A DNA stretch of 64,000 nucleotides, taken from assembly GCA_938005745.1 (NCBI GenBank), contig CALLMM010000020.1:45772-109771 (forward strand), written 5' to 3'. The notes below the pieces were generated by a model. The model had not been told where the DNA came from and ran no database searches. It saw only the letters and a program-made list of their open reading frames with translations. Shown here one piece after another: positions 17,576-25,865 of the stretch. Position 1 is the first letter of the stretch. Every line of letters begins with the position of its first letter. A program made the translations under genes and the position numbers. The stretch is from an uncultured Chthonomonadales bacterium. GTDB taxonomy: Bacteria > Armatimonadota > Chthonomonadetes > Chthonomonadales > CAJBBX01.

Positions 17576-19231
17576 ATGTTACCGTTGGCTACGCTGGATT
17601 TGATGACAGATCGTTTTTGCAGGAGGCAGGTCCCGGGGCTGTTACGCCGTCTGCGGGCGTTGACGGCGGTCGCCCCGCCGCTTCGGTGGGCGATAACGGC
17701 GGTCGCCCCGCTTGTCCTGCTGACGCCCGCCTGCGCGCAGGTGCAGATAGACGGCGACCTGCTGACGCTGACAACGGAGAACATGACGGTGCAGTTTCGC
17801 GGCGGAACGATGGTCCGTCTGACCAATCTCCTGACAGGCGACACCCCTCTGCGGCAGGCTCCTGTTCTGCCGTCGCTGGTGGAGATGCGGACACTGCATC
17901 CTTCCGGAAAGCCGTTTCGCTGGACGGACTGGCGCATGGGGAAGGCGACCGCCGCAAATCCCAACGCGGTGCAGATCTCTTTCAACGACCTGACCTGCAC
18001 GGCATGGATGAACGTCATCGTGGACCCGGACACGCAGGATGTCGCCCTGACCCTGTGGGGAGAATCGAATCGTGAGGGGGTTACGGGGCTGACCTGGGGA
18101 ATGCGCGGACTGGACCTGACGTCGGGGCGGCTGATTCTGCCCGCTTTCGGCGGGGTCGCGCTGGACAGCAGGAGCGCGCCCGCCTCGCTGACGCTGGAGT
18201 ATCCGGGGCAGTGGGAGGCGCAGATGCTGATCTGGGAGACGAAGGCGGGCGGGTTCGTCGTCTATTCGCGGGACAGCCAGCCTCTTTTCAAGAGACTGCA
18301 TCTGATCCGACGGGGGGATCGCCTCGATCTGGTCTTTGAGACGCAGGCGGTCGCTCCCTGGAAGAGCGCGGGCGGGGTTCCGCAGCTGGAGTGGCGCATC
18401 AACGCCTTCAAAGGGGACTGGCGGGTTCCCGCGGAGGGCTATCGGCGTCTGATGAGTTTCCTGCGCCCGCCCCTGCCGGCGCGGGGGGATCGCGCCTGGG
18501 TTTCGGAGATACGATCCGTTCGAACGATGGCGGAGAGCCGCTTCGATCCCGCGACGCTGGAGAAGATGGCGGAGTCATCCTCCCCGAAAGAGACGCTGCT
18601 CTACCTTCCGAACTGGCAGTCTCCCAATGCGCGGACCGACGATCCGGCGTACCGGGTCGCCGACAACCTGCGCGTCTACGTGCAGCGAGCGCGGGCGATG
18701 GGCTTTCGGGTAATGCTGGGCGTGGAGTGCGCCGCGCTGCCCCGGGAGCATCCCGATCTGATCCAGATGCGCCGCTATCAGGTGAAGGACCCCCGCACCG
18801 GCGCGCCAGTGGAGATTCCGGCGGAGGACGGGACATCTGCCCCCGCCGCGCTTGCGGTCATCAATCCGGCGGCTCCCGCCTATCGGAGCCTGTTTATCCG
18901 CCGCCTGAGCGACGTGATAGACTATATTCGCCCCGACGCGCTTCACCTGCGCCGCTCCGGGCGCATGTGGAACGACGGCGGCGGTCTCATCGAGAAGCAG
19001 AGCTTTGCGCAGGGCGCCGCCGCCCTGCACCGCACGCTGTTGACCGCCTTCCCGCATCTGGTTCTGAGCGGAGACGGGCTGAACGAGGTGGTCGCCCCGT
19101 ATCAGTTCTTTGCGCAGCTTCCTCCCGCCTCTCCTCTGCCGCCGCACCCGATATCCGGCTATCTGTTCGGAGATCGGATGCTCTTCTTCCTGCCTCCCGC
19201 TTCGCCGCCTGCGGCAGCCTCAACCCACTAG
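17576..19231 (+). CDS. secreted protein of unknown function, glycosidase-like (DUF6259-type)
   Basis: The 551-residue protein has a basic N-terminus and a hydrophobic export signal (about residues 38-53, ending in TPACAQ), so it is probably secreted. Residues about 55-280 look like an N-terminal beta-sandwich typical of carbohydrate-active proteins. The C-terminal part (about 300-510) resembles a TIM barrel: segments such as YVQRARAMGFRVMLGVEC, DYIRPDALHLRRSG and LVLSGDGLNE follow the strand-helix pattern and place acidic residues at strand ends. The layout is similar to DUF6259 or other uncharacterised glycoside-hydrolase-like proteins. No substrate can be assigned. Starts at 17576 or 17603 are both possible and neither has a good ribosome-binding site. 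Confidence 0.6.
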   Translation: MLPLATLDLMTDRFCRRQVPGLLRRLRALTAVAPPLRWAITAVAPLVLLTPACAQVQIDGDLLTLTTENMTVQFRGGTMVRLTNLLTGDTPLRQAPVLPSLVEMRTLHPSGKPFRWTDWRMGKATAANPNAVQISFNDLTCTAWMNVIVDPDTQDVALTLWGESNREGVTGLTWGMRGLDLTSGRLILPAFGGVALDSRSAPASLTLEYPGQWEAQMLIWETKAGGFVVYSRDSQPLFKRLHLIRRGDRLDLVFETQAVAPWKSAGGVPQLEWRINAFKGDWRVPAEGYRRLMSFLRPPLPARGDRAWVSEIRSVRTMAESRFDPATLEKMAESSSPKETLLYLPNWQSPNARTDDPAYRVADNLRVYVQRARAMGFRVMLGVECAALPREHPDLIQMRRYQVKDPRTGAPVEIPAEDGTSAPAALAVINPAAPAYRSLFIRRLSDVIDYIRPDALHLRRSGRMWNDGGGLIEKQSFAQGAAALHRTLLTAFPHLVLSGDGLNEVVAPYQFFAQLPPASPLPPHPISGYLFGDRMLFFLPPASPPAAASTH

Positions 19232-19384
19232 CTTTTTTCGGCGCGGTTCGCCAGCCAGGTTCCGGGAGGCGATTTTCGGCTTCTGCGCAACGCCGAAAAA
19301 CGATTTTCAAAACAGCAATTTTCAAGAAGCAGCCCCGCGCAGCTCGGCGATAGAATAGACCTACCGCGTTTGCTGATGAGTGTC

Positions 19385-19422
19385 TCTCCTGTCGAAGCGA
19401 AGGGAAGACGCCCGACAGGAGA
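19385..19422 (+). other. hairpin (10-bp stem) upstream of terminator
   Basis: TCTCCTGTCG at 19385-19394 pairs perfectly with CGACAGGAGA at 19413-19422 around an 18-base loop. It lies just before the intrinsic terminator. It has no T-tract of its own and could be part of the same transcript end or of a short untranslated RNA beginning after the TAGAAT at 19351-19356. Confidence 0.5.
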
Positions 19423-19435
19423 TACCTCCTCCATC

Positions 19436-19486
19436 GGGTCCAGGAAGGGAAGGCTCTACGCATCCCTTCCTGGACCCGCTTTTTTT
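19436..19486 (+). terminator. strong intrinsic terminator
   Basis: GGGTCCAGGAAGGGA (19436-19450) and TCCCTTCCTGGACCC (19463-19477) form a perfect 15-bp stem with a 12-base loop, followed by GC and seven T residues (19480-19486). It ends transcription from the secreted-protein gene or from a short transcript between 19231 and 19436. The rest of the 19232-19623 gap holds no recognisable gene. Confidence 0.88.
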
Positions 19487-19623
19487 GCAGAGAGACAGCC
19501 GTTCGGAATGCAAACGGTGTTCAGATCGCTCTGGCAGTGACCTGCTGTAGCAGCATTCTGAAGCGGCGATGCCGGGTTTTGATGGAAACATATGGCTGTA
19601 TAAATGGAACGAGAGAGGATGAG

Positions 19624-20094
19624 ATGACAGGCAGAACATGGACAGGAACTGGCGGCAGGCAGACCCTGGGAGGTCTGATGGGAGCGGTTGTTTTGCTGGT
19701 AGTGCTGGCGATGCTCTACGGCTACGCCCAGTCTCGGATCCGGCAGCAGCGGGAGAAGACCTCTGCAGACTCGTTGTCTGAGGTGGCTCGCATTCTGGGA
19801 CTGAGTGACAGCGAAGAACCTCGGGCGATCTACTCCCGGTTACGGCAGATCGCGCAGGAGCGTGACGAGGCGCGCAGGATGCGCGTGGCGCGTATGGCGG
19901 GGATCCCGGTGGACTGGAGCGATATCTTCGACAGAGTGGATCGTCTCAGCCCGCAGGAGCAGGAGACGATCCGCCATACCATCGCCCGGGAGTTTCGACT
20001 GCCCGTGAAGATGTCGCTGACAGAGATGCGACAGGTGATGCATAAGGGGCGTTCTACCCTGCGTCTGCAGTTGATGCCCAATGTGGTCGAGTAG
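19624..20094 (+). CDS. single-TM protein of unknown function
   Basis: The start is placed at the ATG at 19624, preceded by GAGAGGATGAG; upstream in-frame codons to 19537 look non-coding. The 156-residue protein has one TM (about residues 17-37, LGGLMGAVVLLVVLAMLYG), then a charged, mostly helical cytoplasmic or periplasmic domain. It contains a likely coiled-coil segment (about 65-95, rich in Arg and Glu) and a C-terminal stretch MSLTEMRQVMHKGRSTLRLQLMP. I do not recognise the family. It stands alone between a terminator and a repeat block. Confidence 0.6.
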   Translation: MTGRTWTGTGGRQTLGGLMGAVVLLVVLAMLYGYAQSRIRQQREKTSADSLSEVARILGLSDSEEPRAIYSRLRQIAQERDEARRMRVARMAGIPVDWSDIFDRVDRLSPQEQETIRHTIAREFRLPVKMSLTEMRQVMHKGRSTLRLQLMPNVVE

Positions 20095-20110
20095 GTGCGG
20101 AGCGGTTCGG

Positions 20111-20262
20111 AGAAGATTGCTTCGCTTCGCTCGCAATGACAGTGTGGGGGCGGTTTGCTTATAACTGGAAGGGTCGAACGTCCCGAACTGTCATTGCGAA
20201 GGAGGCGACAGCCGACCCCCTCTGTCATTGCGAGGGAGCGCAGCGACCGAAGCAATCTCACG
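20111..20262. repeat. dispersed intergenic repeat, block 1
   Basis: Contains AGATTGCTTCGCTTCGCTCG followed by CAATGACA (20114-20141), an inverted partial copy TGTCATTGCGAAGGAGG (20189 on), and a third core TGTCATTGCGAGGGAGCG through AGCAATCTC (20223-20259). The spacer between the first two, with TGGGGGCG and GGTCGAACGTCCCGA, resembles the spacer in the block at 24693-24807, so the unit is longer than the core. Confidence 0.85.
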
Positions 20263-20369
20263 CCACGCACTACTCCACACCCCGCAGCGATCACCGCTCT
20301 CGCCGTCTCAGAACGAAAGGCGCATCCCTGTCACCCGGACGGGCGATTACGCCGGACGGTATTGATTTC

Positions 20370-20741
20370 ATGGCTCTCATAGGCTACACTCTTACGACAC
20401 CGCAGCGGGATTCCGCGCCCCTGCCAACCCCTTATGAAAGGCTGCTCGCTTTGGGAAGACTGAGACAGCAGATACTGATTCTGCATCTGTCGCATTCCGA
20501 TCTGGATGCGTCGGTAGTGGCGTGGGCGCTCTACGACGGAGCGAAGTCGGCGGATGAACTGCAGATGCAGAGCGGCGACCAACAGGAGCCGCCCTACCGA
20601 TCGGCGCTGGACGCCATGCGCGACGGATGGTTCGTGATACAGATCCCGACGCTGCCCTATTTTGTGCGCGGGCAGGAGCACGAGGTCGGACACCTGCCCT
20701 ACGAATATGTCCTGGAGAGGAGAGTCGAGGTAGATGGCTAG
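20370..20741 (+). CDS. hypothetical protein, 123 residues
   Basis: The chosen start is the ATG at 20370 (MALIGYTLTTPQ); codons before it translate the intergenic repeat and are not credible. The protein is soluble, with a helical N-terminal part (about 20-55, YERLLALGRLRQQILILHLSHSD), a DASVVAWALYDG segment and a C-terminal part with PYEYVLERRVEVDG. It has no recognised motif. Its stop overlaps the dioxygenase start by eight bases, so it is probably co-translated with the following hydroxyproline-type genes, but no role can be assigned. Confidence 0.55.
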   Translation: MALIGYTLTTPQRDSAPLPTPYERLLALGRLRQQILILHLSHSDLDASVVAWALYDGAKSADELQMQSGDQQEPPYRSALDAMRDGWFVIQIPTLPYFVRGQEHEVGHLPYEYVLERRVEVDG

Positions 20742-21510
20742 AGTACCGCGGGAGCACCTGCTGACGGCGAAGCAGATGGCGCAGTTTGTAACGGACGGCT
20801 TTCTGGTGTTTGAGGGGCTGGTTCCGAAGGAGTTGAATGAGGCGGTTCATGCGGATCAGGAGGCGGGAAAGGGGTACTGGCACACCTCCGAGGCGATACG
20901 GCAGGTATTTGAGTATCTGCCGGTGAAGGGCGTGATCCAGAGCCTGGTCGGGGAGAACCCCGTCTACGATCACTCGGCGCTGCATGTGGTCGGTCCCAAC
21001 CAGAGGCACGCGCAGATATGGCACGCCGACTCGATCATTGATGCGCGTCCGCTCGCCTTCGATATTCAGGCGATGTACTTCTCCGCCGACTCGACAAAAG
21101 AGAACGGGGCGACGCTCGTTCTGCCCGGATCGCACCTGCGCCGCGTCAGCAACGCCAGCATCTCTCGTTACAAGAACATTCTCGGTCAGCGGCAGTTGAC
21201 CGGACCGGCAGGAACTATCGCCTTTCTTCATCAGGGTCTCTGGCACTGCGCTCAGCCCAATCAGACCGACCGAACCCGTTACATGTTCAAGCTGCGCCTG
21301 CGTCCCGGAGAGGAGCAGCGGGGGCTGTTCAACACCGAGGGCTACGACGACCCGGAGGTGCGGAAGATCGTCGGCGGCTTTCCGCATGCATGGCAGGGCG
21401 AGATGGCGCGGGCGGAGAACGTCGAGCGCGCCAAGCTGTGGCGCTATGTCTGCGGCGATGACAGCGTGGATACCGCCTTTGAGGGCGTATTGACGCGGAT
21501 GCACCTGTAG
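20734..21510 (+). CDS. phytanoyl-CoA dioxygenase (PhyH) family Fe(II)/2-oxoglutarate oxygenase
   Basis: The 258-residue length and fold signature match PhyH enzymes. The iron-binding HxD is His97-Ala-Asp99 (IWHADSI), the distal His is His171 (GLWHCAQPN), and the following Arg180/Arg182 can bind the 2-oxoglutarate carboxylate. PhyH-family members hydroxylate fatty acyl-CoAs, ectoine, proline and other small molecules. It lies 18 bases before a DapA-family deaminase and a hydroxyproline epimerase, which makes an imino acid or related metabolite a plausible substrate, but this is inference. A GGAG/GAGG ribosome-binding site precedes the ATG. Confidence 0.85.
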   Translation: MARVPREHLLTAKQMAQFVTDGFLVFEGLVPKELNEAVHADQEAGKGYWHTSEAIRQVFEYLPVKGVIQSLVGENPVYDHSALHVVGPNQRHAQIWHADSIIDARPLAFDIQAMYFSADSTKENGATLVLPGSHLRRVSNASISRYKNILGQRQLTGPAGTIAFLHQGLWHCAQPNQTDRTRYMFKLRLRPGEEQRGLFNTEGYDDPEVRKIVGGFPHAWQGEMARAENVERAKLWRYVCGDDSVDTAFEGVLTRMHL

Positions 21511-21528
21511 GAACGGGAAAGGAAACGG

Positions 21529-22443
21529 ATGAAGACAGACTGGCAGGGAGTCTTTCCCGCCGTAACGACACAGTTTCGCCGGGATGAGAGTCTCGATCTG
21601 GAGGCGACAGCGCGTCATCTGGAGGTGTTGATCGCCTCAGGGGTAAGCGGACTGATTATGCTCGGCTCGCTGGGCGAGAATACCGCGCTGGAGCCGGAAG
21701 AGAAGCGGCGCGTGGTGCAGATGGCGCTGGAGGTGAGCCGGGGGCGCGTCCCGGTGTTGAGCGGCGTCGCCGAGTGCAGCACCGCGATGGCGGCGCGGTA
21801 CGCCCGCGATATGGAGCGGCTAGGCGCGGACGGAATCATGCTGCTGCCCGCCATGGTCTACAAAGCCTTCCCGGAGGAGACGCTCCACCACTATCGCACG
21901 GTCGCCGCCGCCACCGCGCTGCCGATCATGGTCTACAATAACCCCATCGCCTACCATGTGGACATCACGCCGCAGATGTTCGCGCAGCTTGCGGACGTGG
22001 AGAACCTGGTCGCCATCAAGGAGTCGTCGGGAAACACCTGCCGCCTGACCGACATCCGCAATCAGGTTGGGGACCGCTACCGGCTCTTTGTCGGGCTGGA
22101 CGATCTGGCGCTGGAGGGTTTTCTGCTGGGCGCGGAGGGCTGGGTCACCGGGCTGGGGCTGGCGTTCCCGAAGGAGAATCAGTATCTGTGGGAACTGGCG
22201 CGAGCCGGCGACTGGGAGAGGGCGCGGGAGGTCTACCGCTGGTATATGCCGCTTCTGCATCTGGATACGCAGATCAAGTTCGTGCAGAACATCAAGCTGG
22301 CTCTGCAGGAGGTCGGACTGGGGGCGGAGTGGGTGCGCGCCCCGCGTCTGCCGTTGGCGGGACGGGAGCGCGAGGAGACACTGGCGGTCATTCGCGCCGG
22401 CATCGCGGCGCGTCCCGATGTGCCCGCGCGCAACGCCGGGTAA
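21529..22443 (+). CDS. DapA-family lyase/deaminase, probable 1-pyrroline-4-hydroxy-2-carboxylate deaminase
   Basis: A 304-residue TIM-barrel aldolase of the DHDPS/NAL superfamily. It shows the pyruvate-binding GSLGENTAL loop, the catalytic Tyr in MVYNNPIAYHVD and the Schiff-base Lys in VAIKESSGNTCRLTD. True dihydrodipicolinate synthases are about this size, but the immediate neighbours (hydroxyproline epimerase and D-amino-acid dehydrogenase, with only three bases to the first) match the trans-4-hydroxy-L-proline pathway. In that pathway a DapA-family enzyme (LhpC type) deaminates and dehydrates 1-pyrroline-4-hydroxy-2-carboxylate to 2-oxoglutarate semialdehyde. The assignment depends on context. 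AAAGGAAA precedes the ATG. Confidence 0.82.
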   Translation: MKTDWQGVFPAVTTQFRRDESLDLEATARHLEVLIASGVSGLIMLGSLGENTALEPEEKRRVVQMALEVSRGRVPVLSGVAECSTAMAARYARDMERLGADGIMLLPAMVYKAFPEETLHHYRTVAAATALPIMVYNNPIAYHVDITPQMFAQLADVENLVAIKESSGNTCRLTDIRNQVGDRYRLFVGLDDLALEGFLLGAEGWVTGLGLAFPKENQYLWELARAGDWERAREVYRWYMPLLHLDTQIKFVQNIKLALQEVGLGAEWVRAPRLPLAGREREETLAVIRAGIAARPDVPARNAG

Positions 22444-22446
22444 CCG

Positions 22447-23397
22447 ATGGGCAGCCTGACCCCCATCGAGGTGATCGATTCGCACACGGGCGGCGAACCG
22501 ACCCGCGTGGTGATCGCCGGCGCTCCCGATCTGGGAGAGGGCGGCATGGCGGAGCGTCGGGAGAGGTTCCGTCAGCGGTTCGACACGTTTCGTTCGGCGG
22601 TGGTCAACGAGCCGCGCGGCTCGGATGTGCTGGTCGGCGCGCTGCCGCTGCCTCCGAACGATCCCGCCTGCGTCTGCGGGGTCATCTTCTTCAATAACGT
22701 CGGCTATCTGGGCATGTGCGGTCATGGAACCATTGGACTGATCGCGACGCTGGCTTTTCTGGGACGGATTTCGCCGGGAGCGCACAGGATCGAGACGCCG
22801 GTCGGGACGGTGCGCGCCCGTCTGCATGAAGACGGAAGCGTATCGGTGCGTAATGTGCCCTCATACCGCCATGCGAAGGCGGTCTCGGTGGAGGTGGAGG
22901 GGTACGGGACGATCGTCGGCGATGTCGCCTGGGGCGGAAACTGGTTCTTTCTCGTCGAGAAGCACGGGCAGACAATCGCGCCGGAGAATGTCGAGACGCT
23001 GACCGGCTTCGCCGGGAAGGTACGGCAGGCGCTGCAGCGAGACGGCGTTACCGGGAGAGACGGGGCGGAGATAGATCATATCGAACTGTTCGGTCCGCCG
23101 AAACTGCCGGGATCGCACAGCCGCAGCTTTGTGCTCTGTCCCGGCAACGCCTACGACCGCTCTCCCTGCGGAACCGGAACCAGCGCGAAGCTGGCTTGCC
23201 TCTATGAGGAGGGGAGACTGCGTCCCGGCGAGATCTGGCGGCAGGAGAGCGTCATCGGGAGCGTCTTTGAGGGGAGCGTCGAGGAGGAGGGCGGCGCGCT
23301 GATCCCGACCATTCGGGGACGCGCCTATATCCAGTCCCGCGCGACCCTGCTGCTCGACCCGGATGACCCCTTCTGCTGGGGAATTCGGGGCGAATAG
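22447..23397 (+). CDS. 4-hydroxyproline 2-epimerase (proline racemase family)
   Basis: A 316-residue proline-racemase-fold enzyme. Both catalytic cysteines are present: Cys91 in MCGHGTIG and Cys241 in [12 protein letters not shown]. This separates epimerases/racemases from the related trans-3-hydroxyproline dehydratases, which replace one with Thr. It interconverts trans-4-hydroxy-L-proline and cis-4-hydroxy-D-proline, the first step of hydroxyproline catabolism, and feeds the D-amino-acid dehydrogenase encoded next. The start codon follows the previous stop by three bases. Proline racemase activity cannot be fully excluded by sequence alone, but the gene order favours hydroxyproline. Confidence 0.88.
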   Translation: MGSLTPIEVIDSHTGGEPTRVVIAGAPDLGEGGMAERRERFRQRFDTFRSAVVNEPRGSDVLVGALPLPPNDPACVCGVIFFNNVGYLGMCGHGTIGLIATLAFLGRISPGAHRIETPVGTVRARLHEDGSVSVRNVPSYRHAKAVSVEVEGYGTIVGDVAWGGNWFFLVEKHGQTIAPENVETLTGFAGKVRQALQRDGVTGRDGAEIDHIELFGPPKLPGSHSRSFVLCPGNAYDRSPCGTGTSAKLACLYEEGRLRPGEIWRQESVIGSVFEGSVEEEGGALIPTIRGRAYIQSRATLLLDPDDPFCWGIRGE

Positions 23398-23407
23398 AGG
23401 GGGAGGC

Positions 23408-24667
23408 GTGTCCGGCGCAAGGACGGTTCTGATTGTCGGCGGCGGGGTCATCGGGCTGTGCGCCGCCTGGTACGCCCTGCAGAAGGGGCATCGCGTAACC
23501 CTGCTGGAGCGGGGCGGTCCCGATCACGACTCCTGCTCGCTGGGCAACGCCGGCATGATCGTGCCGAGTCACTTTGTGCCGCTGGCGGCTCCGGGAATGG
23601 TCGGTCTGGGGCTGCGGATGATGCTCCATCCGGAAAGCCCGTTCTGGATACGCCCGCGCCTGGATCGTGATCTGCTCTCCTGGGGATGGAGGTTCCTGCG
23701 CGCCGCCAACACCCGGCATGTGGAGCGCGCCGCCCCGGTTCTGCGCGACCTGAATCTGCAGAGCCGCCGCTGTTACGAGGAGCTGGCGGAGCGGCACGGT
23801 CTGCGTTTCGGTCTGGTCAAGAAAGGGCTGATGATGCTCTGCAGGACGGAGCGCGTCCTGGAGGAAGAGGCGGCGCTGGCGGAGCGCGCCCGACAGATCG
23901 GTCTGGAGGCGCAGGTTCTCACCGCAGCGCAGGCGGCTCAGCTTGAACCGCATATACAGATGGAGATCGCCGGGGCGGTCTACTTTCCGCAGGACTGTCA
24001 CCTGATCCCGCAGCAGTTTGTGGCGGAGTTGACCCGGCGGCTGGAGCAGGAGGGGGCGTCGCTGGTCTGGTCGGCGGAGGTTACCGGATGGCGGACTGCG
24101 GGTCGCCGCGTCGAGGCGGCGCTCGTCGGGGAGAGAGCGTTCGCCGCCGACGAGTTTGTGATTGCGGGCGGAGCCTGGTCGCCGACAATCGCGCGGGGAC
24201 TGCGGGTGGATATGCCGATGCAGGCGGGCAAGGGATACAGCCTGACCCTGACCGATCCTCCGCAGCTTCCTTCGATCTGCTCGATCCTGACGGAAGCCCG
24301 CATCGCCGTAACGCCGATGGAGGGCGCGCTGCGCTTTGCGGGCACCATGGAGATCACGGGACTGGATGAGAGCGTCCATCCGGGGCGTGTGAACGGCATC
24401 CTCCGATCCATTCCCCGCTACTTTCCCGCCTTCTCGCCCGATCACTTTCGCGGAATCGCCGTCTGGAGCGGACTGCGCCCCTGCTCTCCCGACGGACTGC
24501 CCTATGTCGGTCGCTTCGGTCGTTACGACAACCTGCTGGCGGCGACGGGGCACGCCATGATGGGGCTGAGTCTGGGACCGATCACCGGCAGACTGATCGC
24601 ACAGATCCTCTCCGGCGAGCCTCCTTCGATACCCCTGGACCTGCTGAGTCCGGATCGGTATGCGTAA
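23408..24667 (+). CDS. DadA-family FAD-dependent D-amino-acid dehydrogenase, probable D-hydroxyproline dehydrogenase
   Basis: The GTG at 23408 is preferred: GAGG lies seven bases upstream and it begins directly before the FAD-binding motif VLIVGGGVIGLCAAW (residues about 7-21). An ATG at 23363 would overlap the epimerase by 35 bases without a ribosome-binding site. The 419-residue protein carries the DAO-type C-terminal signature (GLRPCSPDGLPYVGR, then GHAMMGLSLGPITGRLIAQ). It should oxidise cis-4-hydroxy-D-proline to 1-pyrroline-4-hydroxy-2-carboxylate and pass electrons to the respiratory chain. A 2-oxoglutarate semialdehyde dehydrogenase that would finish the pathway is not in the window. 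Confidence 0.86.
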   Translation: MSGARTVLIVGGGVIGLCAAWYALQKGHRVTLLERGGPDHDSCSLGNAGMIVPSHFVPLAAPGMVGLGLRMMLHPESPFWIRPRLDRDLLSWGWRFLRAANTRHVERAAPVLRDLNLQSRRCYEELAERHGLRFGLVKKGLMMLCRTERVLEEEAALAERARQIGLEAQVLTAAQAAQLEPHIQMEIAGAVYFPQDCHLIPQQFVAELTRRLEQEGASLVWSAEVTGWRTAGRRVEAALVGERAFAADEFVIAGGAWSPTIARGLRVDMPMQAGKGYSLTLTDPPQLPSICSILTEARIAVTPMEGALRFAGTMEITGLDESVHPGRVNGILRSIPRYFPAFSPDHFRGIAVWSGLRPCSPDGLPYVGRFGRYDNLLAATGHAMMGLSLGPITGRLIAQILSGEPPSIPLDLLSPDRYA

Positions 24668-24692
24668 GGGAGGCTGCGCGGAGGCATGACAG

Positions 24693-24807
24693 GAGATGGC
24701 TTCGCTGCGCTCGCAATGACAGGCTGGGGGCGTGTTGCGCGTCTCTGGCACGGTCGAGCCTCCCGATCCCTCATTGCGAGGGAGGCGCAGCCGACCGAAG
24801 CAGTCTC
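24693..24807. repeat. dispersed intergenic repeat, block 2 (most complete unit)
   Basis: GAGATGGCTTCGCTGCGCTC followed by GCAATGACA (24693-24721) and an inverted arm TCATTGCGAGGGAGGCGCAG through AGCAGTCTC (24771-24807) frame a spacer of about 50 bases with TGGGGGCGTGTTGCGCGT. The whole unit is about 115 bp. The same spacer words recur in inverted order at 58690-58900, which shows that arms and spacer move together. Confidence 0.85.
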
Positions 24808-24839
24808 ACAGCCGACATCCGAACACCCGAGTAAACGCT

Positions 24840-25865
24840 ATGACGACTCCCGACACCATTGCCGACACGCCAGCGCAGAGCGCACGCTCTCTCTCCGCGC
24901 TCGTCTACCATCCCGAAGAGGGGATTCACACCGAGATCCTTCCGGAGGCGATCAGCGAGGCGCTCGTCAATCCCAGCGTGCTGGTCTGGCTCGACATCAC
25001 CGCCCCAACCTCCGAAGATATGAGCCTGCTGGAGGAGGAGTTCAGTCTGCATCCGCTGGCGCTGGAGGAGATCATCACGCCGCATCCCCGCGCCAAATGT
25101 GAGGAGTATCCCGGCTTCTACGTGCTGGTCATGTATGCTGCCGATCACTCCTCCGATCCGGAGGCGGAGGAGCGGCTGCGTCTGCGTGAAGTGGTCATCT
25201 ACATCAGCCAGCAGTTTCTGATCACCGCCCATCAGGAGCCGTTCCCGGAGATCGCCGAGTGCGTGCGCCGCTGGCAGACCAACGCCTCTCGACACGGCGC
25301 GACCATCGCCATGCCCGTCTACGCGCTGCTGGACACCATTGTGGACGGCTATTTCCCGATCCTCGACCACATTGCGGAGGATGTGGACGACATCGAGGAC
25401 AGTCTCTTTTCCGGCGACGGAGCCGAGCGCAGCCAGAACCTCTTCGCACTGAAGAAGGATATGCTCACCCTCCGTCGCGCCCTCGCCGGTCAGCGGGATG
25501 CGCTCAACCTGATCCTGCGGCAGGATGTTCCGGTCTTTCCGGAGCAGACCCTCCTCTACTTCCAGAGCGTCTACGATCATCTGGTGCGTCTGGTGGAGAG
25601 CGTGGACACCTACCGCGACCTGATCTCCAGCGCGATGGACATGCATCTTTCGATCGTCTCCAACCGGATGAGCCAGGTGATGAAGACGCTGACGGTCATC
25701 TCCACCATCCTGATGAGCGCAACCCTCATCGCGGGCATCTACGGCATGAACTTCAAGCATATGCCGGAACTCAACTGGGACAACGGCTACTATATGGCTT
25801 TGGGAGCCATGCTCGTGGTGGCGGCGGGGCTGGCGGCGTTCTTCCGTAAGATCAAATGGTTCTAG
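24840..25865 (+). CDS. corA: CorA-type magnesium/cobalt transporter
   Basis: The start is the ATG at 24840 (MTTPDTIADT); earlier in-frame codons are repeat sequence. The 341-residue protein has a large cytoplasmic N-terminal domain with the acidic helices characteristic of CorA, a long stalk helix (about 230-275) and two C-terminal TMs. The pore signature YGMNFKHMPELNW follows the first TM, and the protein ends in a short basic tail. It forms a pentameric inner-membrane channel for Mg2+ uptake. It overlaps the downstream glycosyltransferase gene by ten bases, an unexpected pairing that may simply reflect compact packing. Confidence 0.93.
   Translation: MTTPDTIADTPAQSARSLSALVYHPEEGIHTEILPEAISEALVNPSVLVWLDITAPTSEDMSLLEEEFSLHPLALEEIITPHPRAKCEEYPGFYVLVMYAADHSSDPEAEERLRLREVVIYISQQFLITAHQEPFPEIAECVRRWQTNASRHGATIAMPVYALLDTIVDGYFPILDHIAEDVDDIEDSLFSGDGAERSQNLFALKKDMLTLRRALAGQRDALNLILRQDVPVFPEQTLLYFQSVYDHLVRLVESVDTYRDLISSAMDMHLSIVSNRMSQVMKTLTVISTILMSATLIAGIYGMNFKHMPELNWDNGYYMALGAMLVVAAGLAAFFRKIKWF

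Noticed and set aside
20136..20369. N-terminal extension of the 123-residue protein
   Set aside because: These codons translate the dispersed repeat and show no protein-like character; the ATG at 20370 is the first credible start.
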